A stretch of DNA of 64,000 nt from Vibrio gallicus (GTDB taxonomy: Bacteria > Pseudomonadota > Gammaproteobacteria > Enterobacterales > Vibrionaceae). The position numbers were made by a program, and so were the translations under genes. A model generated the notes under the pieces. It saw nothing but the letters and a program-made list of their open reading frames with translations, was not told the DNA's origin and did not search any database. The stretch is taken from NCBI RefSeq assembly GCF_024346875.1, contig NZ_AP024871.1, positions 372,001 through 436,000 of the forward strand, given 5' to 3'. Below are positions 18,706 through 27,309 of the stretch, in pieces (positions within the stretch are counted from its first letter, which is position 1; each line of letters begins with the position of its first letter).

Positions 18706-19245
18706 ATGTTATTAGAAAGGATCCATCGCGAGCATGGATATATGGTGCGTTTACTTGCCATTCTAAATAAAAAGCTGGCTCACTTAAGAGCAGAAGAGCC
18801 AATTAATTATTCATTAGTTAAAGAGGTTGCAGACTATCTTTGTGATCACTCTGAACGAACTCACCACCCTAAAGAAGATCTGATCTACCACTATTATATT
18901 GAGAAGTATGGCGAGCAGCAGCAGATCCAGAATTTAGAGTTGGAACATGTAGCCCTTGCTAAATTGACTCATGAGTTCCTCGATGTGGTGGAGATGATCT
19001 TAAATGATGCTGTGGTACCATTTGACGTCTTCGCCAATCAACTAGAGGGTTTTATCCGTCGCCAAAAACAACACCTTGATCTTGAAGAGCAGCAAATTAT
19101 CCCTTTGATTAAGCAAACATTTACGACTTCTGATTGGCAGTATTTAGAGCAGCACTGGGGGGCACAAGAAGAAGATCCTGTATTTGGCGATACAATCGCA
19201 GACCGATATAAACAACTTGCGACAAGGCTCAAAGAAACAGATTGA
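18706..19245 (+). CDS. Hemerythrin-like (HHE) domain protein
   Basis: 179 residues, all alpha. The N-terminal RIHREHGYM, HSERTHHPKEDLIY, LELEHVALAKLTHEF and RRQKQHLDLEEQQIIP carry the His/Glu ligand pattern of the HHE four-helix bundle, which binds a di-iron centre. Such proteins handle oxygen, nitric oxide or iron; the exact role here is unknown. The gene has a good ribosome site (AAGGGGAA) and is monocistronic, closed by a terminator at 19271-19300. Its setting among oxygen-response genes (grcA, arcBA nearby) is suggestive only. Confidence 0.85.
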   Translation: MLLERIHREHGYMVRLLAILNKKLAHLRAEEPINYSLVKEVADYLCDHSERTHHPKEDLIYHYYIEKYGEQQQIQNLELEHVALAKLTHEFLDVVEMILNDAVVPFDVFANQLEGFIRRQKQHLDLEEQQIIPLIKQTFTTSDWQYLEQHWGAQEEDPVFGDTIADRYKQLATRLKETD

Positions 19246-19270
19246 TAATTGACTTAAGTTACGCGTTGGC

Positions 19271-19300
19271 AAAAAAGGATGGTCAAAGCCATCCTTTTTT
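19271..19300. terminator. Bidirectional terminator between the HHE and DUF3545-like genes
   Basis: AAAAAAGGATGG and CCATCCTTTTTT pair perfectly around a 6-nt loop; it serves both convergent genes. Confidence 0.93.
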
Positions 19301-19314
19301 CATCGTGGACTGAG

Positions 19315-19503
19315 TTATAGTTTTATATCTTCCAACTCATATTCAGCACCAATATCGAGATCCATCAGCTCTTTTTGTAAGCGCTGACGGTCTTTAATGG
19401 CTTCGATTTCTCTCCACTTACGCTTTGCTGGTTTAGAGCGACTACCACGAGCGCGACGAGGTTCTGGGGTTTGATAAATGTCATCGAGTTGCAAGCTGTC
19501 CAT
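19315..19503 (-). CDS. Small DUF3545-like protein
   Basis: 62 residues: an acidic N-terminus, a basic centre (RRARGSRSKPAKRKWREIEA) and a short predicted helix (RQRLQKELMDL). The KRKWREIEAI-DRQ-L-KEL signature matches what I recall of DUF3545 proteins from marine gammaproteobacteria, which have no known function. The start ATG at 19503 has AAGGATG eight bases upstream. The size, the strong ribosome site and the clean terminator make it a real gene. Confidence 0.78.
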   Translation of the reverse strand: MDSLQLDDIYQTPEPRRARGSRSKPAKRKWREIEAIKDRQRLQKELMDLDIGAEYELEDIKL

Positions 19504-19964
19504 AAATACATCCTTTATATTTCACGCGAGCGTTGAACATTGTTCAGTAATTTAAAGCTTCTCCTTGAACCTTTAGATTACTGTCATAATTATAACCATA
19601 AACAAGCCCAATATATCTATGAACTATTTCGCATTTATTGTTTTTTTGTGAAGAAAATGTTTCTAAATGGGGGCTATTTCTGTTGTTGGTGACAGAATCG
19701 TTTGTTTTGTAATCGCTGATACCAGTGAAATTTGCTTTTTATCTATGTTGACGGCATGATGCGCCGGATTGAGTGCATAGAAATCATTTGCTTAATATAT
19801 CTCTCTGCTGGCTAGTTGCTAACACCTAGCCTTACTGTGGTTCATAAAGGATTTAGACTCAGTTTTTGTATGCGCTCTAATTTTCAATGGAAGGAATATC
19901 AATCCATTGGGGCGGTACGGTTTCTTCATCTTTTTGAAGTCTAATAAAAATAATAGGGTTTGCT
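19504..19964. other. 461-bp region upstream of the Na+/alanine symporter
   Basis: No ORF of note. Short hairpins are visible: GGCTAG / CTAGCC (19810-19831), CAATGG / CCATTG in 19884-19900, and CTTCA / TGAAG just before the symporter. Because Vibrio species place a glycine riboswitch before another sodium/alanine symporter, I looked for its conserved core and did not find it. A long untranslated leader is possible. Confidence 0.4.
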
Positions 19965-21404
19965 ATGACAGACATTATCAATTTAATGAATGATCTTCTT
20001 TGGGGATCAATCCTTATCTACTTGTTGGTAGGTGGTGGTATCTATTTTACCTTGCGCTTAGGGTTCATTCAGTTTCGACATTTCGGACACATGTTCAGTG
20101 TTCTAAAAAATAGCCGTAAGGCTGACAAGGCCGGTATATCTTCTTTCCAAGCTCTTTGTACCAGTCTTGCTGCTCGCGTTGGCACAGGTAATATGGCTGG
20201 GGTTGCGGTAGCTCTTACTTTAGGTGGGCCTGGGGCTATCTTCTGGATGTGGGTGATTGCCATGCTCGGTATGGCAACCTCATTTGCTGAAAGTACCTTG
20301 GCGCAGCTATACAAAACCAAAGACGAAGATGGCAACTATCGTGGTGGTCCTGCTTACTATATGGAGAAAGGGCTAGGCATGCGCTGGATGGGTGTGTTGT
20401 TCTCTATTCTCCTTATAATTGCATTTGGCTTGGTATTTAACTCAGTACAAGCAAACTCCATTGCAAACGCAATGAATAATGCCTTTGGTATCGACACTTG
20501 GGTTGTCGGTGTGGGTGTTGCTCTGCTTTCTGCGTTTGTTATTTTTGGTGGTATCCGTAAAATCGCACGTACGGCTGAGTTGGTTGTTCCGGTCATGGCT
20601 CTTGCTTATCTTGTACTTGCTTTCTACGTAATGGCTATAAACTATGAGAAGGTGCCTGATGTACTAGCGCTTATCTTTAAGAGTGCATTCGGCTTCCAAG
20701 AAGCAGCAGCTGGTGGAGCGGGTTATGCGATTGCTCAAGCATTGATCAATGGTATCAAGCGTGGACTATTCTCCAACGAAGCGGGCATGGGTTCTGCGCC
20801 AAACGCCGCAGCATCAGCAACACCTTATCCACCGCATCCAGCATCTCAAGGTTATGTTCAGATGCTTGGTGTATTTACAGATACTATTGTTATCTGTACC
20901 GCGACCGTTGCGATTATCCTTGTATCTGGAGAGTACGTACCTGGTGGTGAGATAACCGGTATTGAGTTGACCCAGAGAGCACTGAGTGCCGAAGTAGGAA
21001 GCTGGGGTGGCATTTTTGTGGCAGTGGCGATCTTCTTCTTTGCATTTACTTCGATTATCGCAAACTACTCGTATGCTGAAACCAACCTAATTTTCTTGGA
21101 GCACAACCACAAAGCAGGCTTGAATATCTTCAGGATTATCGTGTTGGGCATGGTTATGTTTGGCGCGGTATCTTCATTGCCGGTGGTATGGGCTATGGCT
21201 GATGTCTCGATGGGACTTATGGCAATAGTGAATATGGTGGCTATCTTATTGCTGTCAGGTATTGTGGTTAAGTTAGCCAAAGATTATAACCAGCAACTAA
21301 AAGCCGGTAAGTTACCAACCTTTGATGCCAATGATTACCCTGAACTTCAATCGCAGTTAGAAGAAGGCATTTGGTATAACAAGGATGCGACTAAAAAAGA
21401 GTAA
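19965..21404 (+). CDS. Sodium:alanine symporter family (AGCS) transporter
   Basis: 479 residues with about 10-11 hydrophobic membrane segments. AGCS signatures are clear: FQALCTSLAARVGTGNMAGVAVA near residues 63-85 and GLFSNEAGMGSAPNAAA near residues 268-284. It imports alanine or glycine with Na+ across the inner membrane. It resembles E. coli YaaJ, which likewise lies close to yaaA and thrABC, so part of that neighbourhood is conserved. A terminator follows, separating it from yaaA. The substrate is inferred from the family only. Confidence 0.93.
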   Translation: MTDIINLMNDLLWGSILIYLLVGGGIYFTLRLGFIQFRHFGHMFSVLKNSRKADKAGISSFQALCTSLAARVGTGNMAGVAVALTLGGPGAIFWMWVIAMLGMATSFAESTLAQLYKTKDEDGNYRGGPAYYMEKGLGMRWMGVLFSILLIIAFGLVFNSVQANSIANAMNNAFGIDTWVVGVGVALLSAFVIFGGIRKIARTAELVVPVMALAYLVLAFYVMAINYEKVPDVLALIFKSAFGFQEAAAGGAGYAIAQALINGIKRGLFSNEAGMGSAPNAAASATPYPPHPASQGYVQMLGVFTDTIVICTATVAIILVSGEYVPGGEITGIELTQRALSAEVGSWGGIFVAVAIFFFAFTSIIANYSYAETNLIFLEHNHKAGLNIFRIIVLGMVMFGAVSSLPVVWAMADVSMGLMAIVNMVAILLLSGIVVKLAKDYNQQLKAGKLPTFDANDYPELQSQLEEGIWYNKDATKKE

Positions 21405-21429
21405 TTGGTCTCACCGATGATATTGATTG

Positions 21430-21462
21430 AAAAAGCCGTGCTGACATAGCACGGCTTTTTTT
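21430..21462 (+). terminator. Terminator of the AGCS symporter gene
   Basis: AAAAAGCCGTGCT pairs with AGCACGGCTTTTT around a 5-nt loop and runs into T residues. Confidence 0.95.
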
Positions 21463-21539
21463 ATACCCTAGTCGTATCCATATGACTGCATACTTCTTGT
21501 CAATTTGGATACATCTCAAACTCGCAAAGGAATTCTGTA

Positions 21540-22313
21540 ATGTTGGTACTCGTTTCGCCTGCTAAAACTCTTGATTTTGAATCGCCGTTAGCAACCCAGC
21601 AATATACTCAGCCAGACTTTGTTCAACAAGCCTCTGCGCTTATCGAGATATGCCGTCAATTAACACCAGCCGATATATCTGGACTGATGAAGGTGAGCGA
21701 TAAGATTGCAGGGCTCAATGCCGCTAGGTTTGAGCAGTGGTCCAAAACCTTCACCTTGCAAAACTCCCGTCAAGCTATCTTAGCCTTTAAAGGCGATGTC
21801 TACACAGGGCTAGAAGCAGAAACATTCAGTGAGCAAGACTTTGATTATGCGCAGTCACATTTTAGAATGCTTTCCGGCTTATATGGTTTATTAAAACCGT
21901 TAGACCTTATGCAGCCTTACCGCCTAGAAATGGGTACTCGTTTAGCCAATGCTAAAGGGAGTAACCTGTATCATTTCTGGGGGGATCAGATAACAGATAA
22001 GATCAATCAAGATTTAGTTGCGCAGGGGGATGACCTGCTAATCAACCTAGCGTCAAATGAATACTTTAAATCGGTTAAGGTGCGAGGGGTTCAAGGGACG
22101 GTTATTACCCCTGTATTCAAGGACTGCAAGAATGGCACCTATAAGGTGATTAGTTTCTTTGCTAAAAAAGCACGCGGTATGATGGCAAAATATATTATTC
22201 AACATCGTATCAATTCAGTTGATGCACTCAAGCAGTTCGACAGTGCGGGATACTATTATTGCGAGTCTGAATCAACCGCAACGCAGCTGGTGTTTAAGCG
22301 TGAACAGCAGTAA
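21540..22313 (+). CDS. yaaA: Peroxide stress protein YaaA (UPF0246)
   Basis: 257 residues, beginning [16 protein letters not shown], the hallmark of the family. Further conserved blocks are [26 protein letters not shown] and [12 protein letters not shown]. In E. coli YaaA lowers free intracellular iron under hydrogen peroxide stress and has a DNA-binding fold. Its end overlaps the start of the acetyltransferase frame by 14 bp, suggesting a two-gene operon. No OxyR site was identified. Confidence 0.95.
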   Translation: MLVLVSPAKTLDFESPLATQQYTQPDFVQQASALIEICRQLTPADISGLMKVSDKIAGLNAARFEQWSKTFTLQNSRQAILAFKGDVYTGLEAETFSEQDFDYAQSHFRMLSGLYGLLKPLDLMQPYRLEMGTRLANAKGSNLYHFWGDQITDKINQDLVAQGDDLLINLASNEYFKSVKVRGVQGTVITPVFKDCKNGTYKVISFFAKKARGMMAKYIIQHRINSVDALKQFDSAGYYYCESESTATQLVFKREQQ

Positions 22314-22872
22314 CCATGAGCGCTTTAGCCTAGAGACTGAGCTGCTTTTGTTGCGCCCATGGAAAGCAACAGATTACGATAGCTTTGTACAGATGAACGC
22401 AGACCATGAGGTGATGCGCTATTTCCCTAACCCATTATCACCACTGCAGAGCGTAGAGTTTGCTCGCCACTTAAGTGAGGAAATATCTGAGCAAGGATGG
22501 GGGATGTGGGTGGTCGAACTGAAGGCGACAAGTGAGTTTGTTGGCATGCTCGGTTTACAATCACGCAAATCTGAAGAGGGTATTCTAGAGCATGACTTTG
22601 TTGAGATAGCTTGGCGTTTTAATAAAGCATTTTGGGGGCAAGGTTTAGCGCCACAAGCGGCCAATCGGGTGATTAAATTTGCCTTTGAAGAGCTCAGACT
22701 CGAAGCTGTGTATAGCTTTACGGCGTTATGCAATTTGCCGTCACAGCGGGTAATGCAAAAGGTTGGTATGCGGGATATTAAGCAACCATTCCAACATCCC
22801 AAGCTTGCCCCAGATTCCCCTTTAAGTTGGCACTGCTTATATCAGATAACATATATTGACTGGCAACGCTAA
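22300..22872 (+). CDS. GNAT family N-acetyltransferase (RimJ/RimL-like)
   Basis: 190 residues from a GTG at 22300, chosen because [17 protein letters not shown] is the normal N-terminus of this subfamily. An ATG at 22219 would extend deep into yaaA. The acetyl-CoA-binding region is seen as [20 protein letters not shown] (about 113-132), followed by [20 protein letters not shown], the typical N-x-x-S-x-x-V-x-x-K-x-G helix. RimJ/L-like enzymes modify N-terminal amines of ribosomal proteins or small amines; the substrate here is unknown. The start has no good ribosome site, consistent with coupling to yaaA. Confidence 0.82.
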   Translation: MNSSNHERFSLETELLLLRPWKATDYDSFVQMNADHEVMRYFPNPLSPLQSVEFARHLSEEISEQGWGMWVVELKATSEFVGMLGLQSRKSEEGILEHDFVEIAWRFNKAFWGQGLAPQAANRVIKFAFEELRLEAVYSFTALCNLPSQRVMQKVGMRDIKQPFQHPKLAPDSPLSWHCLYQITYIDWQR

Positions 22873-22905
22873 GTTAGGTTATCTGCGCCCCAGAGTCTGC
22901 GACAT

Positions 22906-22930
22906 AAAAAAGGAGAGCCTAAGCTCTCCT
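22906..22930 (-). terminator. Terminator of srmB
   Basis: AGGAGAGC / GCTCTCCT with a CTAA loop; on the minus strand it is followed by a T-run. Confidence 0.9.
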
Positions 22931-22946
22931 ATACTATCTGCACAGC

Positions 22947-24167
22947 CTATTTCTTCTTAACTTTTTTCTTAGCAGGCTTGGCGTTATCTTCTTTCTTCTT
23001 CTTTTTCTTAAACACAGGTTTTTTGTGTTTAGGACGCAGCTCTTTAATGAAACGCTCTTTAATGGCTTCATTGGTGTAGCGCTGTACGCGCTCCATCATA
23101 GATTGGTCATGAGCTTCCACTAGGGAGATAGCACAGCCTTTTTTACCAGCACGACCAGTACGGCCAATACGGTGCAAATAGACATCGGCGGTGCGAGGCA
23201 GGTCATAGTTGATAACGTGGCTAACATCTGGAATATCAATACCACGAGCGGCTACATCCGTTGCCAATAATACGTTGAGTTCACCCTCTTTAAAGCGGCG
23301 GATTGCATTATTACGTCTGTCTTGAGGCATTTCACCTTGAATCCAGCTGCATGGGATCTGCGCGCTATCGAGTTGCTGGCGTAATTCGCCTAAACGTTCA
23401 CGAGTCTTAAGAAATACTATGGTACGTTCTGCTTGCTCGGTAAGAATAGTTTTAAGTAGTGCCAGCTTATGCTCAGCATCATCAGCACGGTGATACCACT
23501 GCGTGATTTTCTTGCGCTCTTTAATTGGTGGGGTTGAGTTCACTTCTGCTGGATTAGTTAGAAGATCCGTAGTGAAGCCTTCAACACCTTGTCCCTCAAG
23601 AGTTGCAGAAAATAGTAAGGTTTGTTTTCTCCAGCGACACTCAGCTGAAAGTCGATCGACAACTGGAGCAAAGCCCATATCAAGCATGCGATCCGCTTCA
23701 TCTAGAACCAGCCATTCGATTGCGCGGCAATCAAAGCGCTCAGCATCAATATACTCAAGCAAGCGACCAGGCGTTGCGACCACGATATCTTGGGTGGTTG
23801 AGAGAATGTCTGCATGCTCTTGGTAGGTAACACCACCGGTAATCGTGAAGATATTCAGGCTAGTATTTTTCGCCAACGCCTGAGCTTGCTCGGTGATTTG
23901 AAGGGCAAGCTCTCGAGTAGGGGTCAGGATAAGTACGCGTGCTGGGCCACCTTTTTTACGCGGGAAGTCTAAAAGGTATTGCAGTGCTGGCAGTACGAAT
24001 GCCGCTGTTTTTCCCGTTCCTGTAGGGGCGGAAGCAAGAATATCTCTGCCGTCTAAAGCATGAGGGATAGCTTCACTTTGCACCTTAGTTGGGCGCTCAT
24101 AGCCTACCTCTTCAATGGCTTTAATTAATGTTTGGTCTAAATCTAAATCAGCAAAGGTTCTAATCAC
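22947..24167 (-). CDS. srmB: ATP-dependent RNA helicase SrmB
   Basis: 406 residues, a DEAD-box helicase. The Q-motif region opens with RTFADLDLDQTLIKAI; motif I is APTGTGKT, Ia PTRELA, II DEAD, III SAT and VI HRIGRTGR. The C-terminal tail is lysine-rich (KPVFKKKKKK and KKKVKKK), fitting RNA binding. SrmB assists early 50S ribosome assembly. I prefer the GTG at 24167 (GGAT upstream); a TTG at 24182 adds five residues without a ribosome site. It lies 47 bp downstream of trmN6 on the same strand; in E. coli the two are neighbours but divergent. Confidence 0.93.
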   Translation of the reverse strand: MIRTFADLDLDQTLIKAIEEVGYERPTKVQSEAIPHALDGRDILASAPTGTGKTAAFVLPALQYLLDFPRKKGGPARVLILTPTRELALQITEQAQALAKNTSLNIFTITGGVTYQEHADILSTTQDIVVATPGRLLEYIDAERFDCRAIEWLVLDEADRMLDMGFAPVVDRLSAECRWRKQTLLFSATLEGQGVEGFTTDLLTNPAEVNSTPPIKERKKITQWYHRADDAEHKLALLKTILTEQAERTIVFLKTRERLGELRQQLDSAQIPCSWIQGEMPQDRRNNAIRRFKEGELNVLLATDVAARGIDIPDVSHVINYDLPRTADVYLHRIGRTGRAGKKGCAISLVEAHDQSMMERVQRYTNEAIKERFIKELRPKHKKPVFKKKKKKEDNAKPAKKKVKKK

Positions 24168-24213
24168 AGTTACGATCCGCAATGGAGTGGTGTTAAAGGG
24201 TGTAGTATATAGC

Positions 24214-24921
24214 CTACATCTTCAAATAGAAATCTTGGGTTAAGCGAACAAACGCTTTACTGTACGCTTGCTGTTGATGAATTAGCAGTTGAGAAGCCTC
24301 TATTTGGCACTCTTGACGTGACAACTCAAACAGTAATCGACTAACGGGTTTAGTCGCTGTGGTTTGAATTTCACAGCGTCGTGATACATGCCAATTATAG
24401 CTAACTGCTTGAGCTATAAAGGCTTCGCCTTCAACTGTTGGCAGAATGAAGCTTGCTCTTCCTTGTGATGATAACAATTTATCAGCGGCAATAAGTAGCG
24501 CTTGATGACTGAGTGTATCGGTATGCCGAGCGATTGCTCTTTGCTGTATTCGACTCTGTTCACCAGAATTAAAATATGGTGGATTGCAGATAATATGTTC
24601 AAATTTTTTTGGAGCTATAAGCTGACTAACGTCGATTTGCTGCAATTGAATGCGATCATTCCACGGACTGAGCTCAACGTTATGGGTTGCAGCAACAATT
24701 GCTTCATGATTGATATCGATGGCGTTGATCTTGGCATGTGGGTTTCTTTGGGCACACATTAGCGCCAGCAATCCAGTTCCTGTACCAATATCTAGGATGG
24801 TGTTGGCGTATTCGATTGTTGCCCATGCACCCAGCAGTACGCCATCAGTGCTGACTGGCATACCGCTGTTTCCACCATGTATGGTGAAGGCTTTAAATTC
24901 AAAACTCTTAGTTTTATTCAT
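24214..24921 (-). CDS. trmN6: tRNA1(Val) (adenine-37-N6)-methyltransferase TrmN6 (YfiC)
   Basis: 235 residues. The SAM-binding motif ILDIGTGTGLLALM (about 42-55) and the adenine-N6 methylase motif NPPYF (about 112-116) are present, and GGNSGMPVSTDGVLLGAW matches the family N-terminus. It methylates A37 of tRNA1-Val. The srmB neighbour supports the assignment over other small Class I methyltransferases. The gene starts 15 bp after fldB ends, so fldB-trmN6-srmB may be one transcript. Confidence 0.92.
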   Translation of the reverse strand: MNKTKSFEFKAFTIHGGNSGMPVSTDGVLLGAWATIEYANTILDIGTGTGLLALMCAQRNPHAKINAIDINHEAIVAATHNVELSPWNDRIQLQQIDVSQLIAPKKFEHIICNPPYFNSGEQSRIQQRAIARHTDTLSHQALLIAADKLLSSQGRASFILPTVEGEAFIAQAVSYNWHVSRRCEIQTTATKPVSRLLFELSRQECQIEASQLLIHQQQAYSKAFVRLTQDFYLKM

Positions 24922-24936
24922 AGTGTCGACGGTAAA

Positions 24937-25455
24937 TTATAACGAGTCGGCGTATTGAGTGAGTATCTGTGTGCACCATGTGTTGAGGCGTTCGTCGGTG
25001 AGATCATATTGAGAGTCTTCGTCTAGTGCCAAACCAAGAAACTGCTTACCATCTTGGGTTAGGGCCTTTGAGCCTGTAAATTCATAGCCGTCAATTGGCC
25101 AATATCCGATAAACTGAGGGGTATGAGCTTGCAGTTGCTGGTGCAGTAGTCCCATAGCATCTAAGTACCATTCACCGTAACCTTCTTGATCACCAAGACC
25201 AAACAACGCCACATGCTTTCCTGTGATGCTTATTTCACCTAGCGTATCCCATACCTCACTCCAATCTTCTTGCAGTTCGCCGAAGTCCCAAGTAGAGATA
25301 CCTAAAATCAGTAAATCATAGTCACTCATTAAGCTTAATGGGCTTTGCTTTACGTTGTGCAGGTCAACTAGCTCAGAGCCTATGATGTCACGAATCTTTT
25401 CCGCAACCATTTCGGTATAACAAGTGGTTGAGCCGTAAAATAGTCCTATTTTCAT
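24937..25455 (-). CDS. fldB: Flavodoxin FldB
   Basis: 172 residues, a long-chain flavodoxin. The FMN phosphate loop is [12 protein letters not shown] (about 3-14), and the isoalloxazine loops are [12 protein letters not shown] (about 54-65) and [11 protein letters not shown] (about 87-97). The STTCYTEM form and the neighbouring divergent xerD identify FldB rather than FldA; in E. coli fldB is also divergent from xerD. It carries low-potential electrons; its physiological partners are less certain than those of FldA. Confidence 0.93.
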   Translation of the reverse strand: MKIGLFYGSTTCYTEMVAEKIRDIIGSELVDLHNVKQSPLSLMSDYDLLILGISTWDFGELQEDWSEVWDTLGEISITGKHVALFGLGDQEGYGEWYLDAMGLLHQQLQAHTPQFIGYWPIDGYEFTGSKALTQDGKQFLGLALDEDSQYDLTDERLNTWCTQILTQYADSL

Positions 25456-25579
25456 TCTATTTGCATACTACTTAGTCGAGGTAAAAGGATTTTACCTCTA
25501 TTTTGTTTCTATTGCAGTTTGCGTGTGGCGTTATCGGGTATACTGGTATCAATTAATGCACAAGGTTGGATGTTATAGC

Positions 25580-26473
25580 TTGTCAAATCAGCAGCTTATT
25601 GAGCAGTTTTTAGATGCGGCTTGGATGGAGAAAGGGCTGTCAGAGAATACTTTGGCATCGTACCGTTTAGATCTAAGTAAACTGGTTACTTGGCTAGAGT
25701 CTATAGACTCGGATCTATTGACCGTTTCCAATGAACAATTGCTCGACTATCAAATCTGGCTCTCAGAAAAGGGTTTCGCCCAATCGAGTAAGGCCCGCAT
25801 GTTGTCAGCAATGCGTCGTATCTTCCAGTATTTCAATCGTGAGCGAATGCGCGAAGATGACCCATCGGCACTTTTAGTTCGCCCCAAACTGGCCAAGCGC
25901 TTACCAAAAGATATTAGTGAAGCACAGGTGGAAAGCCTACTTGCTGCTCCAAACCCGCAAGATACCATTGAGCTTAGAGATAAGGCGATGCTAGAGCTTC
26001 TGTATGCTACCGGATTGCGCGTTACCGAGTTAGTGGGTTTGACCACTGAGAACCTAAGCCTGCGTCAAGGGGTAGTTAGGGTAATTGGTAAAGGGGGTAA
26101 GGAGCGATTGGTACCTATGGGGGAAAATGCCATTGATTGGATTGAGCGTTTTATGACTGTAGGTCGCCCAGAGTTACTTGGAGAGACCTCATCGGATGTG
26201 GTTTTTCCTAGCAAGCGAGCCCGTCAAATGACCCGTCAAACGTTTTGGCACCGTATAAAACATTATGCGCAAATCGCTAATATAGACAGTGACTCACTTT
26301 CACCTCACGTATTGCGACATGCGTTTGCTACGCACTTATTAAATTACGGCGCAGATCTCAGGGTTGTACAGATGTTGCTAGGGCATAGTGACTTATCGAC
26401 AACGCAAATTTATACTCATGTAGCAAAAGAACGATTAAAGCTGATCCATCAGCAACACCACCCAAGAGCCTAG
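25580..26473 (+). CDS. xerD: Site-specific tyrosine recombinase XerD
   Basis: 297 residues from a TTG at 25580 with GGA nine bases upstream. With that start the catalytic residues are Arg147 (ATGLRVTEL), Lys171, His243/Arg246 (HVLRHAFATH), His269 (GHSDLSTTQ) and Tyr278, each one position from E. coli XerD, which supports the choice. An ATG at 25556 would add eight residues. XerD acts with XerC at dif to resolve chromosome dimers. It is first in xerD-dsbC-recJ-prfB-lysS, an order shared with E. coli. Confidence 0.95.
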   Translation: MSNQQLIEQFLDAAWMEKGLSENTLASYRLDLSKLVTWLESIDSDLLTVSNEQLLDYQIWLSEKGFAQSSKARMLSAMRRIFQYFNRERMREDDPSALLVRPKLAKRLPKDISEAQVESLLAAPNPQDTIELRDKAMLELLYATGLRVTELVGLTTENLSLRQGVVRVIGKGGKERLVPMGENAIDWIERFMTVGRPELLGETSSDVVFPSKRARQMTRQTFWHRIKHYAQIANIDSDSLSPHVLRHAFATHLLNYGADLRVVQMLLGHSDLSTTQIYTHVAKERLKLIHQQHHPRA

Positions 26474-26496
26474 TTGGTCTCTATAAAGGAACATAT

Positions 26497-27243
26497 ATGA
26501 AGTACTTATCTCGCACCCTTGGCCTATTGCTCTGCTCTATGCTGGTCTTCAAAGCCAGTGCAGCAGATTTCGACCAAGCTCAGCTTAAGCAGCGATTTGA
26601 AAAAATCGGAGTGACTATCCTTCACGTTGAGCAGTCTGAAATGCCAGGTGTCGTAGAAGTTACTACCGATCAAGGGACATTCTATTCTTCACTAAAAGGG
26701 GACTATTTTATCCCTGGGAAGCTGTATTCTTTAGATGATAAAGGTAATTTCAAGGATGTTGCAGCGCTACGCAATGGCCCTAAATTTGCCAAGCTATTTA
26801 GTGAACATAAAGATGATATGGTTATCTACAAAGCAAAAAATGAAAAGTATGTAGTGACTGTATTTACTGATATTTCATGTGGTTACTGTCATAAACTGCA
26901 CAGTGAGATGCAACAATATAATGACCTAGGAATTACCATCCGTTATATGGCATTCCCGCGTGCTGGTGCCGCGAGTGATATTGGTCATCAAATGGCAAGC
27001 ATTTGGTGTAGTGATGACCCTAAACAGGCGATGGACGATGTTAAGCTACGCGGTAAAGCGGCATCAGTGCCTGCCGATAAGCTCAAGCAGTGCCAACAAA
27101 TCATTGTTGAACAACATAAGCTTGGTCGCGCGGTCGGTGTAACCGGAACGCCATCAGTATTTACACCAAACGGCATTAATGTGGGTGGTTATCTGCCGCC
27201 TAAAGCGTTGCTTGAGCGCCTTCAAGCAGAAGATAAGTCGTAA
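26497..27243 (+). CDS. dsbC: Periplasmic disulfide isomerase DsbC
   Basis: 248 residues with a signal peptide (cleavage after about residue 22, KASA-ADF). The N-terminal dimerisation domain is followed by a thioredoxin fold with active-site Cys128-Gly-Tyr-Cys131, the cis-proline loop GVTGTPSVF, and a structural disulfide pair at Cys171/Cys199. It reshuffles wrong disulfides in the periplasm and is kept reduced by DsbD. It begins 23 bp after xerD. Confidence 0.96.
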   Translation: MKYLSRTLGLLLCSMLVFKASAADFDQAQLKQRFEKIGVTILHVEQSEMPGVVEVTTDQGTFYSSLKGDYFIPGKLYSLDDKGNFKDVAALRNGPKFAKLFSEHKDDMVIYKAKNEKYVVTVFTDISCGYCHKLHSEMQQYNDLGITIRYMAFPRAGAASDIGHQMASIWCSDDPKQAMDDVKLRGKAASVPADKLKQCQQIIVEQHKLGRAVGVTGTPSVFTPNGINVGGYLPPKALLERLQAEDKS

Positions 27244-27259
27244 TCTTGCCAAAAATTAT

Positions 27260-27285
27260 AGCGCGGATGTATCCGCGCTGTTTCT
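27260..27285 (+). terminator. Hairpin between dsbC and recJ
   Basis: AGCGCGGA / TCCGCGCT around TGTA, followed by a T-rich but interrupted tract. It may be a partial terminator inside the operon. Confidence 0.5.
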
Positions 27286-27309
27286 TTTCCACTACGTATT
27301 GTTGCCATC

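Noticed and set aside
19504..19964. Glycine riboswitch before the alanine symporter
   Set aside because: The conserved core was looked for and not found.
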